From contig JAHAFI010000026.1 of the NCBI GenBank assembly GCA_018374355.1, positions 1 to 46,767 of the forward strand: a stretch of DNA of 46,767 nt, read 5' to 3'. Numbering within the stretch: the first letter of the stretch is position 1; every line of letters starts with the position of its first letter. This document shows, piece by piece, positions 25,353 to 34,125 of the stretch. The stretch comes from Clostridiales bacterium. Lineage in GTDB: Bacteria > Bacillota > Clostridia > Lachnospirales > Lachnospiraceae. A program made the translations under genes and the position numbers. Below the pieces are notes generated by a model. That model was not told the DNA's origin. It ran no database searches and was given only the letters and a program-made list of their open reading frames with translations.

Positions 25353-27386
25353 ATGTCCAATTATTTGAAATATGTAAACATTCTGCAGGGCACAAAATCC
25401 GTACCCCATTTTTCCCACGGAAATACTCTGCCGCTGACCCAGCTTCCCTTTGGTATGGTCAGTTTTGCACCCCAGACAGACAGCTCCAGCGAGCGCTGGT
25501 TCTTCCATTCCGATGATCATCGTCTGGAAGGTATCCGTCTGACCCATCAGCCGTCTCCATGGATCGGAGATTATGGATGCCTCACATTCCTTCCCCAGTC
25601 CGGTGAGCCGATGCATGAGGCAGGAAACCGCTGGTCCGGCTACCGCCAGAGTGAGGCTGAACTTGCGCCGAACTATCTGAAGGTTGGTTTCTTGAAATAC
25701 CGTTCCGTGATGGAAATCACTCCTACAGAACGGGGAGCAGCTTTCCGTATCTCCTATGGGGATGCAAAGAAGCACTGGCTGTCCATTCTTGCGGTTGGGG
25801 GAAACTGCACCTATAAACTGGAAGGAAATACCCTTCATGCTTCCACGGACTACCATATGGCAGGGGTAGCAGAAAACTTCCGTATGTATATGACGTTGAT
25901 TTTTGACAACGGAATCGATACAGAAGGAACAAAAGTAGTGGACAAGGATGGAAATGCAGCTTCCGGCTGTGAAATCGCGGGGGAAAAAGCAGGAATCCAT
26001 GTGGCAGTCAATGAAACTGAAATCACAGGACGCCTTGCCATTTCCTACGTCAGCTTCGAACAGGCAGACCTGACACTTTCTCAGGAAAATGCTGTTGATT
26101 TTGAAGCTGTGCGTGAAGCAGGAAAAAACCTGTGGGAATCTTACCTGTCCCGTATAGAAGTGGAATGCGAGACAGAAGAACAGATGAAGACCTTCTACAC
26201 CTGTATGTGGAGAGGTTTCCTGTTCCCGCACAAATGCTACGAAATCGATCAGGACGGAAATCCCATCCATTACGCTCCGTGTACCGGAAAAACACTTCCC
26301 GGCGTACGCTATACCGATAATGGCTTCTGGGACACTTACCGTACCGTATATCCGTTCTATTCGCTGGTTGCAAAAGAGGAATACAAAGAAATGCTGGAAG
26401 GCTTTATCGGAGATTACACAGAGGGCGGCTGGCTTCCAAGATGGCTTTCTATCGGTGAAGTGGGATGTATGCCAAGTACACTGATCGATGCGGTGATCGC
26501 AGACGCAGCAGTGAAGGGAATCATCGGCGGTGAACTTCTGGAAACAGCGCTGGAGGGCATGATCCACCACGCTACGACAGATTCCGAGGATAAGAGATTC
26601 GGACGTAACGGTGCAGAAGCATACTGCAAATACGGCTACGTTCCGTATGATCTGGAGCATGAGAGCGTAAACCTGACGCTGGATGCGGCTTACGGTGATT
26701 TCTGTATCGCAGAAGTTGCCCGTATACTGGGTAAAACGGAGATTGAGGAGAAATACAGAGTAAGAGCAAAAAATTACGCAAATATTTTCGATAAAGAAAC
26801 GGGATTTATGCGTGCACGAAATACAGAGGGAACTCTGCGTGAAAACTTCTCTCCGATTTCATGGGGACTGGACTATACGGAAGCTGCCGCATGGCAGACC
26901 ACCTTCGCCGTTCCTCATGATCTGGAAGGACTGGCAGAACTGATGGGTGGCCGTGAAGCAATCCTGAAAAAACTGGATGAACTCTTTGCGGAGGCTCCCC
27001 ATTATGAGGATGGCGGCTACGGTTGTGAAATCCACGAGATGACAGAATTCGCGGCAAATGATTTCGGCCAGTGTGCAATCAACAACCAGCCAAGCTTCCA
27101 TCTGCCGTATCTCTTTGCGTACTTTGGCGAGCAGGAAAAGACAAACTACTGGGTAAAGAAAATCTGTGACGAAGTCATGACTTCCGAGCCGGATGGATTC
27201 CCGGGAGACGAAGACAACGGTACCATGGCGCTCTGGTATGTATTCAGCGCACTGGGTCTTTACCCGGTATGCCCCGGTAAGAAGGAATTTGTCAAAGGCA
27301 TCATGCTGGTAAAATCAGCAAAAATCTTAGGCAGACCTTGGAGCAATGAAAAATTCGGTTCTATCATTCCATTTGATGAGGTTTGA
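25353..27386 (+). CDS. GH92 family alpha-mannosidase, without signal peptide
   Basis: The 677-residue protein has GH92 hallmarks: GNTLPLTQLPFGMVSFAPQT near the start, WDTYRTVYPF in the middle, NNQPSFHLPYLF, and the catalytic-base region GFPGDEDNGTMALWYVFSAL (from residue 615). GH92 enzymes are calcium-dependent exo-mannosidases that trim alpha-mannose from glycans with inversion. No signal peptide is seen, so it should act in the cytoplasm on imported oligosaccharides, unlike the secreted Bacteroides enzymes. It is shorter at the C-terminus than usual (about 740 residues). ATG 25353, after AAAGGAAA, is preferred over the in-frame ATG 25332. Confidence 0.9.
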   Translation: MSNYLKYVNILQGTKSVPHFSHGNTLPLTQLPFGMVSFAPQTDSSSERWFFHSDDHRLEGIRLTHQPSPWIGDYGCLTFLPQSGEPMHEAGNRWSGYRQSEAELAPNYLKVGFLKYRSVMEITPTERGAAFRISYGDAKKHWLSILAVGGNCTYKLEGNTLHASTDYHMAGVAENFRMYMTLIFDNGIDTEGTKVVDKDGNAASGCEIAGEKAGIHVAVNETEITGRLAISYVSFEQADLTLSQENAVDFEAVREAGKNLWESYLSRIEVECETEEQMKTFYTCMWRGFLFPHKCYEIDQDGNPIHYAPCTGKTLPGVRYTDNGFWDTYRTVYPFYSLVAKEEYKEMLEGFIGDYTEGGWLPRWLSIGEVGCMPSTLIDAVIADAAVKGIIGGELLETALEGMIHHATTDSEDKRFGRNGAEAYCKYGYVPYDLEHESVNLTLDAAYGDFCIAEVARILGKTEIEEKYRVRAKNYANIFDKETGFMRARNTEGTLRENFSPISWGLDYTEAAAWQTTFAVPHDLEGLAELMGGREAILKKLDELFAEAPHYEDGGYGCEIHEMTEFAANDFGQCAINNQPSFHLPYLFAYFGEQEKTNYWVKKICDEVMTSEPDGFPGDEDNGTMALWYVFSALGLYPVCPGKKEFVKGIMLVKSAKILGRPWSNEKFGSIIPFDEV

Positions 27387-27401
27387 AAATAACGGGAATT
27401 T

Positions 27402-27446
27402 AATAGGGTGCAGCAATCAACCTGACGCTGATTGCTGCACCCTATT
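27402..27446. terminator. Strong hairpin between the GH92 and MATE genes
   Basis: An 18-bp perfect stem joins 27402-27419 and 27429-27446 (AATAGGGTGCAGCAATCA and complement), with only short T-runs on either side. It probably ends both convergent transcripts. Confidence 0.7.
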
Positions 27447-27461
27447 TGAATTTAACTAAAA

Positions 27462-27497
27462 GTAACTATTCAGAATCCTGTCCTTCTGAACAGTTAC
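27462..27497. repeat. Short inverted repeat of the GTAACTATTCAG type
   Basis: GTAACTATTCAGAA pairs with TTCTGAACAGTTAC around a short loop. It lies between the terminator and the stop of the third MATE gene, in the same family as the units at 25190 and 34015. Confidence 0.65.
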
Positions 27498-27509
27498 AAC
27501 TAAAAATTA

Positions 27510-28865
27510 TCAAGAAGACTGTACCACAGACATGGTCTTCCATTTTCCGCCCAGATACCGGAAGATACTGAATATTCCTGTCAGAGTCCAAGTCAGTGCC
27601 GTTGTCCACCAGATGCCCCACATACCGATAAATGGAATCATGGTCAGGGGTTTTGCAAAGCCTACTCTGCCGACAACTTCCAAGAAGCCGTTAATCATGG
27701 CATAATTGGCATCGCCGGAACCATTCAGCAGGTTTCTGGTAACGTAGATCATACCCAGCGGGAAGTAGAAAAATCCTGTAATGCGAAGTCCCTGTGCGCC
27801 GATTGCGATAACTTCCGGATCGCTGACGAAAATCTTCATAATCGCCTCACCACCAAAGTAAGAAATCGGAATCATGCAGACGGAGAAAATTCCGCAGAGA
27901 ATGGTTGCCGCATGATATCCTTTTTTCACACGGTGAAGATCTCCGGCGCCGATATTCTGTCCGGTAAAGGTAGCCACCGCTGCGCCCAGTGATCCGAAGG
28001 GCTGGTGGATGAGCTGCTCGAAACGTCCGTTGGCTGTAAATGCCGCAACGACAACGGAACCGAACCCATTGATAATTCTTTGAAGAATAATGCAGGAAAC
28101 GGAAATCAGGGCATTTTGCAGGGCGATGGGTACACCCAGAACACAACATTTCCGAATCAGGGCATTGTCCGGCCGGAAACAGGCTTTCTCCATATGGAAA
28201 AACGGATTTTTTTTGCAGGCATACAGAATACAGCCGCAGGCAGAGATAAACTGTGCAATGATCGTGGCAATAGCAACGCCGGATACACCCCAATGGAAGC
28301 TGACTACGAACAGCAGGTCCAGCACCACATTGAGAATACTGGCAACAATCAGGAAGAAAAGCGGTGTTTTGGAATCGCCCAATGCCCTCAAAATCGAGGA
28401 GATTCCGTTGTAAGCCGCAACAGCCACCAAACCGATACAACTGATCTGCATGTAGATTACAGCGTCATCGATGATCTCGGCTGGTGTTTTCAAAAGCAGC
28501 ATGATCGGTCTTGCAAGAACGGTGCCAAGGATGCCCATGACGATGGAGGTCACAGCCAGAAGCCAGACCGAGTTTGCAATGGCTTTTTGAACGTAGGGTG
28601 TATCTTTTGCCCCGTAGTACTGGGAGACAATGATACCCACCCCGATGGAAAGTCCCTGAGTGAGGCAGAAAAATAAAAAGTTGATGGAACCGGTTGCGCC
28701 CACACTGGCGAGGGCATTGGCCCCTACATACTGGCCTACAACGATGGAATCCACCATGTTGTAAAACTGTTGGAATACATTTCCGATCAAAAGCGGAATG
28801 GTGAAGCTTAGAAGAAGCTTTACGGGACTTCCGTAAGTCATGTCAGAATTTGAATGTTTTTTCAT
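27510..28865 (-). CDS. MATE family efflux transporter
   Basis: The 451-residue protein has twelve membrane helices and the MatE pattern: GSPVKLLLSFTIPLLIGNVF, then QQFYNMVDSIVVGQYVGANA, and SSILRALGDSKTPLFFL. It is the third MATE gene in this window. The three are clearly paralogous but not near-identical, so this is not a recent tandem duplication. ATG 28865 has AGGAGA seven bases upstream. It is divergent from nagA. Substrate is unknown. Confidence 0.93.
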   Translation of the reverse strand: MKKHSNSDMTYGSPVKLLLSFTIPLLIGNVFQQFYNMVDSIVVGQYVGANALASVGATGSINFLFFCLTQGLSIGVGIIVSQYYGAKDTPYVQKAIANSVWLLAVTSIVMGILGTVLARPIMLLLKTPAEIIDDAVIYMQISCIGLVAVAAYNGISSILRALGDSKTPLFFLIVASILNVVLDLLFVVSFHWGVSGVAIATIIAQFISACGCILYACKKNPFFHMEKACFRPDNALIRKCCVLGVPIALQNALISVSCIILQRIINGFGSVVVAAFTANGRFEQLIHQPFGSLGAAVATFTGQNIGAGDLHRVKKGYHAATILCGIFSVCMIPISYFGGEAIMKIFVSDPEVIAIGAQGLRITGFFYFPLGMIYVTRNLLNGSGDANYAMINGFLEVVGRVGFAKPLTMIPFIGMWGIWWTTALTWTLTGIFSIFRYLGGKWKTMSVVQSS

Positions 28866-29052
28866 AGAAGAATCTCCTGTTCTGCATATCTGTCAGCCGG
28901 CGAAAAAAGGGAGCTGACGGTGAAAATATGGTCAATTTCGTACAGTTTAATACGGCGGGAAGAAAAAAGCAATCGAAAAATTACAGAGTTTTGAAAACAT
29001 TTGGGAATATTTGTTTAACATTGGGTTTAGGGGGCAAAGGGAGACGAATTGC

Positions 29053-29082
29053 TTGCATTGAAAGGAGAACATGAGCTATACT
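29053..29082 (+). promoter_or_regulatory. Putative promoter of nagA
   Basis: TTGCAT (29053-29058) and TATACT (29077-29082) are separated by 18 bases. The in-frame ATG at 29071 falls inside this promoter, which supports the downstream start at 29140. Confidence 0.45.
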
Positions 29083-29139
29083 ATAAACAATAGTAACTGT
29101 TCAGCAGTCCACCAGATTTTTCAGAAAGAGGTGTTCAAG

Positions 29140-30258
29140 ATGATTATCAGAAATGCGGAAGTATTTACGGAAGAAGGAATTTTTGAGAAGAAGGATATTT
29201 ATATCCGGGAGGGAAGATTTACAGCGGAGGAGCCGGAAGGCGGAGAGGAAATCGATGCAGCGGGATGCTATGCGATTCCGGGTCTGACTGACATTCATTT
29301 TCACGGCTGCGTGGGAAAGGATTTCTGTGACGGCACAGAGGAGGCTATTCAGGCCATCGCCGATTATGAGGCAAGCGTGGGTGTGACAACCATCTGTCCG
29401 GCGACCATGACATTTGCGGAGGACAAGCTTCTGGAAATCGCAAGAGCGGCGAATGCCCACAAAAATGAAAAGGGTGCAGCCCTGTGCGGAATCAATATGG
29501 AAGGGCCGTTTATCGCCATGAAGAAAAAAGGCGCTCAGAACGGAAAATATATCCATAAACCGGATATTGAAATGTTTGAACGTCTTCAGGAGGCAGCAGG
29601 CGGTTTGTTTAAACTGGTAGACCTTGCGCCGGAGGAAGAGGGCGCTATGGAATTTATCCGGGCGAAAAAGGACGAGGTGGTTCTGTCCATCGCCCATACG
29701 ACAACGGATTACGATACGGCAAAGGCAGCCATTGACGCCGGAGTTCATCATGTGACGCACCTATATAATGCGATGAATCCAATCAATCACCGGGAACCGG
29801 GTCCGATTATTGCCGCATCAGACGATTCCTGCTGTGAAGCGGAGCTGATCTGTGACAATGTTCACATTCATCCGGCAGTGGTGAGAAATACATTGAAAAT
29901 GTTTGGAACTGACAGAGTGATTTTTATCAGTGATACCATGATGGCGGCAGGTCTGGAGGACGGAATGTACGAGCTGGGAGGACAGCCGGTCATCGTTAAG
30001 GGAAATAAAGCAACGCTGGAGGACGGAACTATTGCAGGCTCCAACACCAATCTGATGGACTGCATGAGAGTGGCTGTACAGAAGATGGATGTGCCGCTGG
30101 AAACAGCAGTCCGCTGTGCGGCAGTGAATTCAGCGAAATCTATCGGAATTTATGATGAGTACGGCAGCATTACACCGGGCAAGGTGGCAAATCTCGTTCT
30201 TTTGAACAAAGAAGATCTTGCAACGAGACAGGTTATCCTGAGAGGTGAAAGACTGTAG
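29140..30258 (+). CDS. nagA: N-acetylglucosamine-6-phosphate deacetylase
   Basis: The 372-residue protein is an amidohydrolase-fold enzyme with metal and catalytic residues in the expected order: H53 and H55 in DIHFHGC, E121 in MEGPFI, H186 in IAHTTTDY, H207 in VTHLYNAM and D265 in FISDTMMAAG. It removes acetate from GlcNAc-6-phosphate in the cytoplasm. I chose ATG 29140 (after GAGGTG, and matching the family N-terminus MIIRNAEVF) over 29071. No nagB lies nearby. It is co-transcribed with the short-chain dehydrogenase gene 15 bases downstream. Confidence 0.95.
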   Translation: MIIRNAEVFTEEGIFEKKDIYIREGRFTAEEPEGGEEIDAAGCYAIPGLTDIHFHGCVGKDFCDGTEEAIQAIADYEASVGVTTICPATMTFAEDKLLEIARAANAHKNEKGAALCGINMEGPFIAMKKKGAQNGKYIHKPDIEMFERLQEAAGGLFKLVDLAPEEEGAMEFIRAKKDEVVLSIAHTTTDYDTAKAAIDAGVHHVTHLYNAMNPINHREPGPIIAASDDSCCEAELICDNVHIHPAVVRNTLKMFGTDRVIFISDTMMAAGLEDGMYELGGQPVIVKGNKATLEDGTIAGSNTNLMDCMRVAVQKMDVPLETAVRCAAVNSAKSIGIYDEYGSITPGKVANLVLLNKEDLATRQVILRGERL

Positions 30259-30273
30259 GCGAAAGGGAAACAG

Positions 30274-31062
30274 ATGGAATTATCTTTGGAAAAAAAGAAT
30301 ATTTTGATTACCGGTGTGAGCAGGTCAAAGGGTATCGGCGCAGAGCTGGCAAGGGTAATGGCGCAGAATGGGGCGAATGTGGTGATCCACGGCTATGCGC
30401 CCTATGATAAACAGATGGAATATGCGGATTCCGATGGGAAGTATGGGGATGAACTGATTTCTGAACTGACGGAGAAAGGATATTCGGTCAGAAAACTTCC
30501 GCCGTCCGATCTGCGGACGGAAGGGGAAGGAGCCGGAGTCATAAAAAAGGCAGCGGAATGCTGGGGCTATATCGATGGGCTGATTTTAAATCACGCCTAC
30601 AGCACCTCGGTTCCCATGGGAGAGTGGACGGAGGAGGACATCAACAGCCATCTCCACACCAATGTGACTGCTGCTATGATGATGATTCAGGCTTTTGCAA
30701 AACAGCTTCCCAAGGGGAAACGGGGAGCGGTGACTCTTTTTACAAGCGGCCAGTATCTGGGCCCTATGATCAGTGAGATTGCCTATGCAGTGTCAAAGCA
30801 CGCAATTATCTGCATCTGCGAGCAGACTGCCGCAGCGCTGGGAACCCAAAATATTCAGGTAAACTGTGTAAATCCCGGTCCTACAGACACAGGATATGCC
30901 TTTGGAGAAGTACATAAGGCGCTGGCGGAAAAGTTCCCCTCCGGACGCTGGGGGATGCCTGAGGATGTGGCAAAGCTGGTGCTGTTTTTGCAGAGCGATG
31001 CGTCTGAGTGGATCACCGGGCAGGTAATCGCCAGCGAAGGTGGTTTCAGACGGGATATATGA
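30274..31062 (+). CDS. Short-chain dehydrogenase/reductase
   Basis: The 262-residue protein has a Rossmann fold with a nucleotide-binding motif in the variant TGVSRSKGIGAELA near residue 13, and the catalytic Y-x-x-x-K in YAVSKHA. NHAYS stands at the usual NNAG position. The C-terminus ASEWITGQVIASEGGF is typical of FabG-like enzymes that use NAD(P)H. Substrate unknown; its place 15 bases after nagA suggests an amino sugar or related carbonyl compound, but this is inference. A terminator follows. Confidence 0.88.
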   Translation: MELSLEKKNILITGVSRSKGIGAELARVMAQNGANVVIHGYAPYDKQMEYADSDGKYGDELISELTEKGYSVRKLPPSDLRTEGEGAGVIKKAAECWGYIDGLILNHAYSTSVPMGEWTEEDINSHLHTNVTAAMMMIQAFAKQLPKGKRGAVTLFTSGQYLGPMISEIAYAVSKHAIICICEQTAAALGTQNIQVNCVNPGPTDTGYAFGEVHKALAEKFPSGRWGMPEDVAKLVLFLQSDASEWITGQVIASEGGFRRDI

Positions 31063-31108
31063 AGAATGTGAGACGATTCAGAAGCGGCCGCCTTACAGGA
31101 GATTGACC

Positions 31109-31135
31109 GTTACTGTGAACGGAGTGAACAGCAAC
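31109..31135. repeat. Short inverted repeat GTTACTGT...ACAGCAAC
   Basis: GTTACTGTGAAC pairs imperfectly with GTGAACAGCAAC around GGA. It is related in sequence to the GTAACTATTCAG family and lies just after the SDR gene, before its terminator. Confidence 0.4.
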
Positions 31136-31172
31136 AATTGATCTGCCTCAATCGGAATCGGGAAAAATCATA

Positions 31173-31221
31173 CAGGAGCAGAATTTCCTCTCGAAAGGGA
31201 GGAGTTCTGCTCCTGTTTTTT
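31173..31221 (+). terminator. Terminator of the nagA-SDR operon
   Basis: CAGGAGCAGAA (31173-31183) pairs with TTCTGCTCCTG (31205-31215), followed by TTTTTT. Confidence 0.85.
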
Positions 31222-31238
31222 GGATTTTTTGGTCACTG

Positions 31239-31283
31239 TCCCGCGAGGTGCTGACTTGCATTTGCAAGGCAAACCCGAGACAT
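31239..31283. repeat. Second copy of the 45-base repeat core
   Basis: This block begins TCCCGCGAGGTGCTGACTTG and ends CCCGAGACAT. It matches 13651-13695 at 42 of 45 positions. It contains the hairpin around CTTGCATTTGCAAG and ends two bases before the stop codon of the metallophosphoesterase gene. The rest of the larger element is not present here. Confidence 0.8.
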
Positions 31284-31285
31284 GA

Positions 31286-31909
31286 TCAAAATTTCAGATG
31301 CTCTTTCAGATTTTCGTCCTCAAAATCAAACACACATCGGTCGAAGGCATTTATCACGTGAGTTTCCGCGTATTTATCATACCGTTTATGCTGCCTTCCA
31401 TACGCCATATGGACATGTCCATGGATAAAAAAACGGGGTTCGTATTTTTCCATCAGGGTATTGAATACCTGAAAGCCCTGATGGGGAAGATCCCGCCCGT
31501 CATTTAGCTGATAGGCTGGGGAGTGTGTCAGAAGGATATCGAAGCCTCTTCTGCGAAATAACTGGAACCTGAGCTTCTTTATCCGTTTCACCATTTCCTT
31601 TTCCGTATATTGATTCACTCCCGGACGGTACCGCATGGAGCCCCCCAGTCCGAGAATTCGGATCCCTTCATGGACATAGATCTGATCTTCAATACAGATG
31701 CATCCCTCCGGTGGGGTACGAAGATACTTGTCGTCATGATTTCCATGAACGTAAAGCACCGGGGCGGAAGTGAAGGTTGCAAGGAAGGAAAGATAGTTGG
31801 GATTTAAATCTCCGCTGGAGAGGATCAGGTCAATTCCTTCCAGCTTTTCCTTCTCGAAAAAATCCCATAAATATTTGGATTCCTCATCAGCAATCGCCAA
31901 TATCCTCAT
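31286..31909 (-). CDS. Calcineurin-like metallophosphoesterase
   Basis: The 207-residue protein has the two-metal phosphoesterase motifs: SGDLN (residues 32-36), HGNHDD (55-60), a late THSP and HGHVH. The first motif, usually D-x-H, reads IADEES, so the His is replaced by Glu, which may alter the metal site. It hydrolyses phosphate esters; the substrate is unknown. It lies 53 bases downstream of the BMP-like gene on the same strand and may be co-transcribed with it. Confidence 0.88.
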   Translation of the reverse strand: MRILAIADEESKYLWDFFEKEKLEGIDLILSSGDLNPNYLSFLATFTSAPVLYVHGNHDDKYLRTPPEGCICIEDQIYVHEGIRILGLGGSMRYRPGVNQYTEKEMVKRIKKLRFQLFRRRGFDILLTHSPAYQLNDGRDLPHQGFQVFNTLMEKYEPRFFIHGHVHMAYGRQHKRYDKYAETHVINAFDRCVFDFEDENLKEHLKF

Positions 31910-31962
31910 AAGTAGTTACCTCATTTATCGTAATGATCTAAGATGCCATTTGGCAGTCACGG

Positions 31963-33882
31963 TTATATTTCAGGATTATCAATACCCTGAAGTAAAACCA
32001 CAGGCTTTGCCTTATCGATCAAATCTTCCATTTTGGGAATAAAGCCCACAACATTTTCAGCCAGCCAGTCCATCCGTATAATCTCTTCCGGGTCCATGAT
32101 TTTTTCCGGGTCTTTCTGGACTACGCCATGCTGGGAGTACAGAACTCCGGAAAACGGGTTAAAGTCACCGCTGCAGATGGTTTGTTTCAAAAGATTTACC
32201 AGACGGATGGTACCGATAGGAAGATGGTGGGAACAGATGACGTCGATCATATCGGAGGACATACCCCACCAGTAGTTCAGGCCTTTGGTATTGTCGGAAG
32301 TGTCATCGTATTTCCAAGAACCGCTCATAATGTTCCGGATCATGTGCTCATAGAATTTGCCCCAGTGCCAGATGGGCATTGCCAGATTCAGCGGGGATTC
32401 TTCATCAGCCCGGTACAAACCGAAATGGCGGGAAGCCTCTCCCGGAATGATCATATCCTGACCGGAAATATAGTGAACGTTATTTTTGGCAAAATTTTCA
32501 GTGATGTTGTTGTCTTTCAGTGTGGACCACTCCAGATAAACCTTCGCCCTTGGATTCACCATTTTGGCTCCCAGCGCAAAGGCATTGATGTTTGCGGTCA
32601 TACCGAAGATCGGATAGTCTGCCACATAACCGATTTTTCCGTTTTCGGACATTGCTCCGGCAATAGCGCCCATGAGGAATTTTGCCTCGTACATCCGGGC
32701 GTAATAGGTACGGATGTATCTGTGGGAGGTGTTCAGGGAACAGTTTAAAATCTTCACCTGAGGGTGATCGATGGCGGCCTTTAAGCTGGCCTTCAAAAGC
32801 GGCGGCGAGGTTGTGAAAATCAGGTTGTTTCCGTCAGCAATGGCTTTTGCCAGCAGTTCGTCTGCATTTTCCTCGGTGGCATTGTCGTAGCAGGTGGTAC
32901 TGATCTGATCCTCGAAGGTCTGCTGAAGATGCATTCTTCCCAGCTCATGAGCATAGGTCCAGCCGGAGGTTTCCGCAGTTTTTTCGTGGATAAAGGCAAC
33001 GTGCTGCTTTGGTGTGCTGAGAGGAATCAAACGGGCAAAGATATTTTTCTTTACTTCCCCCTCGGCCGTGGGATCCATCTGAAGTTCTACGGATTCGTCT
33101 GTTGTCAGAAGTTCAAATTCCGCCCAAGCTTTGGTCAGTTTTTCCTTTAATTCTGCGGAGGTCATCTCTTCCAGTGTGGAGTAATCATACAATTTGATAA
33201 AATAAAGGAAAGCATCTCCCGGTGTAATGGCCAGTTTTTTCCCTCCATTGGCTTCGTATTCTGCGGAAAAACGGGTGTAGGCGGAGCTGAAATTCAGCTT
33301 GTCGTCATCGGACCACATCTCATCGGGGCGTTTCCCCACCAGATGCTGAAGTTTGGCAAAGCTTCCAATCTGGGAGAACCAGATATAGTTGATGCCGGAT
33401 AAGCTGTAGAAATCCATAAATTCATAATAAATCCGGTTTTCCTTCTCCCTGCTGCGGGGCGGTACGATACGGGTGACGATGCCCGGAACGGATACGGCGC
33501 CGAAAAATTTCAGTACGCTGACCCGCTTATTGCCCTCCTCCACATAAAATTTGTTCATGAATTCGTACGCCTTGATAGGATCACGGATTCCTTCATTCAA
33601 ATGTGCTTTGTAAAGTTCCATCCATTTTGAGGCAAACTCGGTAGTTTCTTTTAATACCGGGTAAAAGTTTTTACTGAATGCGGTACTTCTTCCTGAAGTT
33701 TTTGTTCCCGCCAACTGCTCCATGGGAATTTGAACCAGACCGAGAGGAATCTCCCGGGGGGCAATGATATTTTGAGATTTCAGGATATCATCAAGTACAG
33801 CGGGATGATCGCCATCGCGCTTACCCAGACGCACTGCTTTGGAATAATCAGCCAGCGCTTCGGCAGTAAGATTGAGTCCCAT
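31963..33882 (-). CDS. Cytosolic ParB/sulfiredoxin-like plus BMP-type binding-fold fusion
   Basis: The 639-residue protein has no signal peptide, lipobox or membrane helix. Residues about 45-140 resemble a ParB/sulfiredoxin-type domain: a GIRDPIKAYEFMNKFYV strand-helix region followed by VEEGNKRVSVLKFFG (115-128) and VPGIVTRIV, the pattern of the phosphate-binding box. Residues about 290-620 match the BMP/Med family, with HVAFIHEKTAETSGWTYAH and FLMGAIAGAMSENGKIGYV (402-420). BMP proteins normally bind nucleosides outside the cell for ABC import; here the fold seems cytosolic. No transporter genes adjoin. It probably senses or binds a small ligand; the function is not known. AGGAGG precedes ATG 33882. 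Confidence 0.8.
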   Translation of the reverse strand: MGLNLTAEALADYSKAVRLGKRDGDHPAVLDDILKSQNIIAPREIPLGLVQIPMEQLAGTKTSGRSTAFSKNFYPVLKETTEFASKWMELYKAHLNEGIRDPIKAYEFMNKFYVEEGNKRVSVLKFFGAVSVPGIVTRIVPPRSREKENRIYYEFMDFYSLSGINYIWFSQIGSFAKLQHLVGKRPDEMWSDDDKLNFSSAYTRFSAEYEANGGKKLAITPGDAFLYFIKLYDYSTLEEMTSAELKEKLTKAWAEFELLTTDESVELQMDPTAEGEVKKNIFARLIPLSTPKQHVAFIHEKTAETSGWTYAHELGRMHLQQTFEDQISTTCYDNATEENADELLAKAIADGNNLIFTTSPPLLKASLKAAIDHPQVKILNCSLNTSHRYIRTYYARMYEAKFLMGAIAGAMSENGKIGYVADYPIFGMTANINAFALGAKMVNPRAKVYLEWSTLKDNNITENFAKNNVHYISGQDMIIPGEASRHFGLYRADEESPLNLAMPIWHWGKFYEHMIRNIMSGSWKYDDTSDNTKGLNYWWGMSSDMIDVICSHHLPIGTIRLVNLLKQTICSGDFNPFSGVLYSQHGVVQKDPEKIMDPEEIIRMDWLAENVVGFIPKMEDLIDKAKPVVLLQGIDNPEI

Positions 33883-34014
33883 ATAAACTCCTCCTTTATC
33901 TGAATAATTTAAATTATGATGCCGGGGCCAAAAGGTATTCTGACCATAGTATCAAATTATATAGTTATCGTATCATTGAAGAACATGGAAATCAAGCGGT
34001 GTTTAACGAAAAAA

Positions 34015-34052
34015 ATGACTATTCAGGACTCTGTGTTGCTGTGAACAGTTAT
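34015..34052. repeat. Short inverted repeat of the GTAACTATTCAG type
   Basis: ATGACTATTCA pairs with TGAACAGTTAT around a loop of 16 bases. It lies between the divergent BMP-like and MarR genes, a 243-base gap with no other recognised feature. Confidence 0.55.
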
Positions 34053-34125
34053 AAAAAAGAGTCCATTTCCCTGTTAATAAAAGTAAAATTGTGTTATACT
34101 GGATACAAAAATCGGAGGTGAAAAC

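Noticed and set aside
25263..26660. Long frame of 465 codons opposite the GH92 gene
   Set aside because: It is fully antisense to a clear GH92 gene, with no recognisable domain and biased shadow composition.
27510..28865. Recent duplication among the three MATE genes
   Set aside because: The three proteins share only family-level similarity in the motifs I compared and sit in different contexts.
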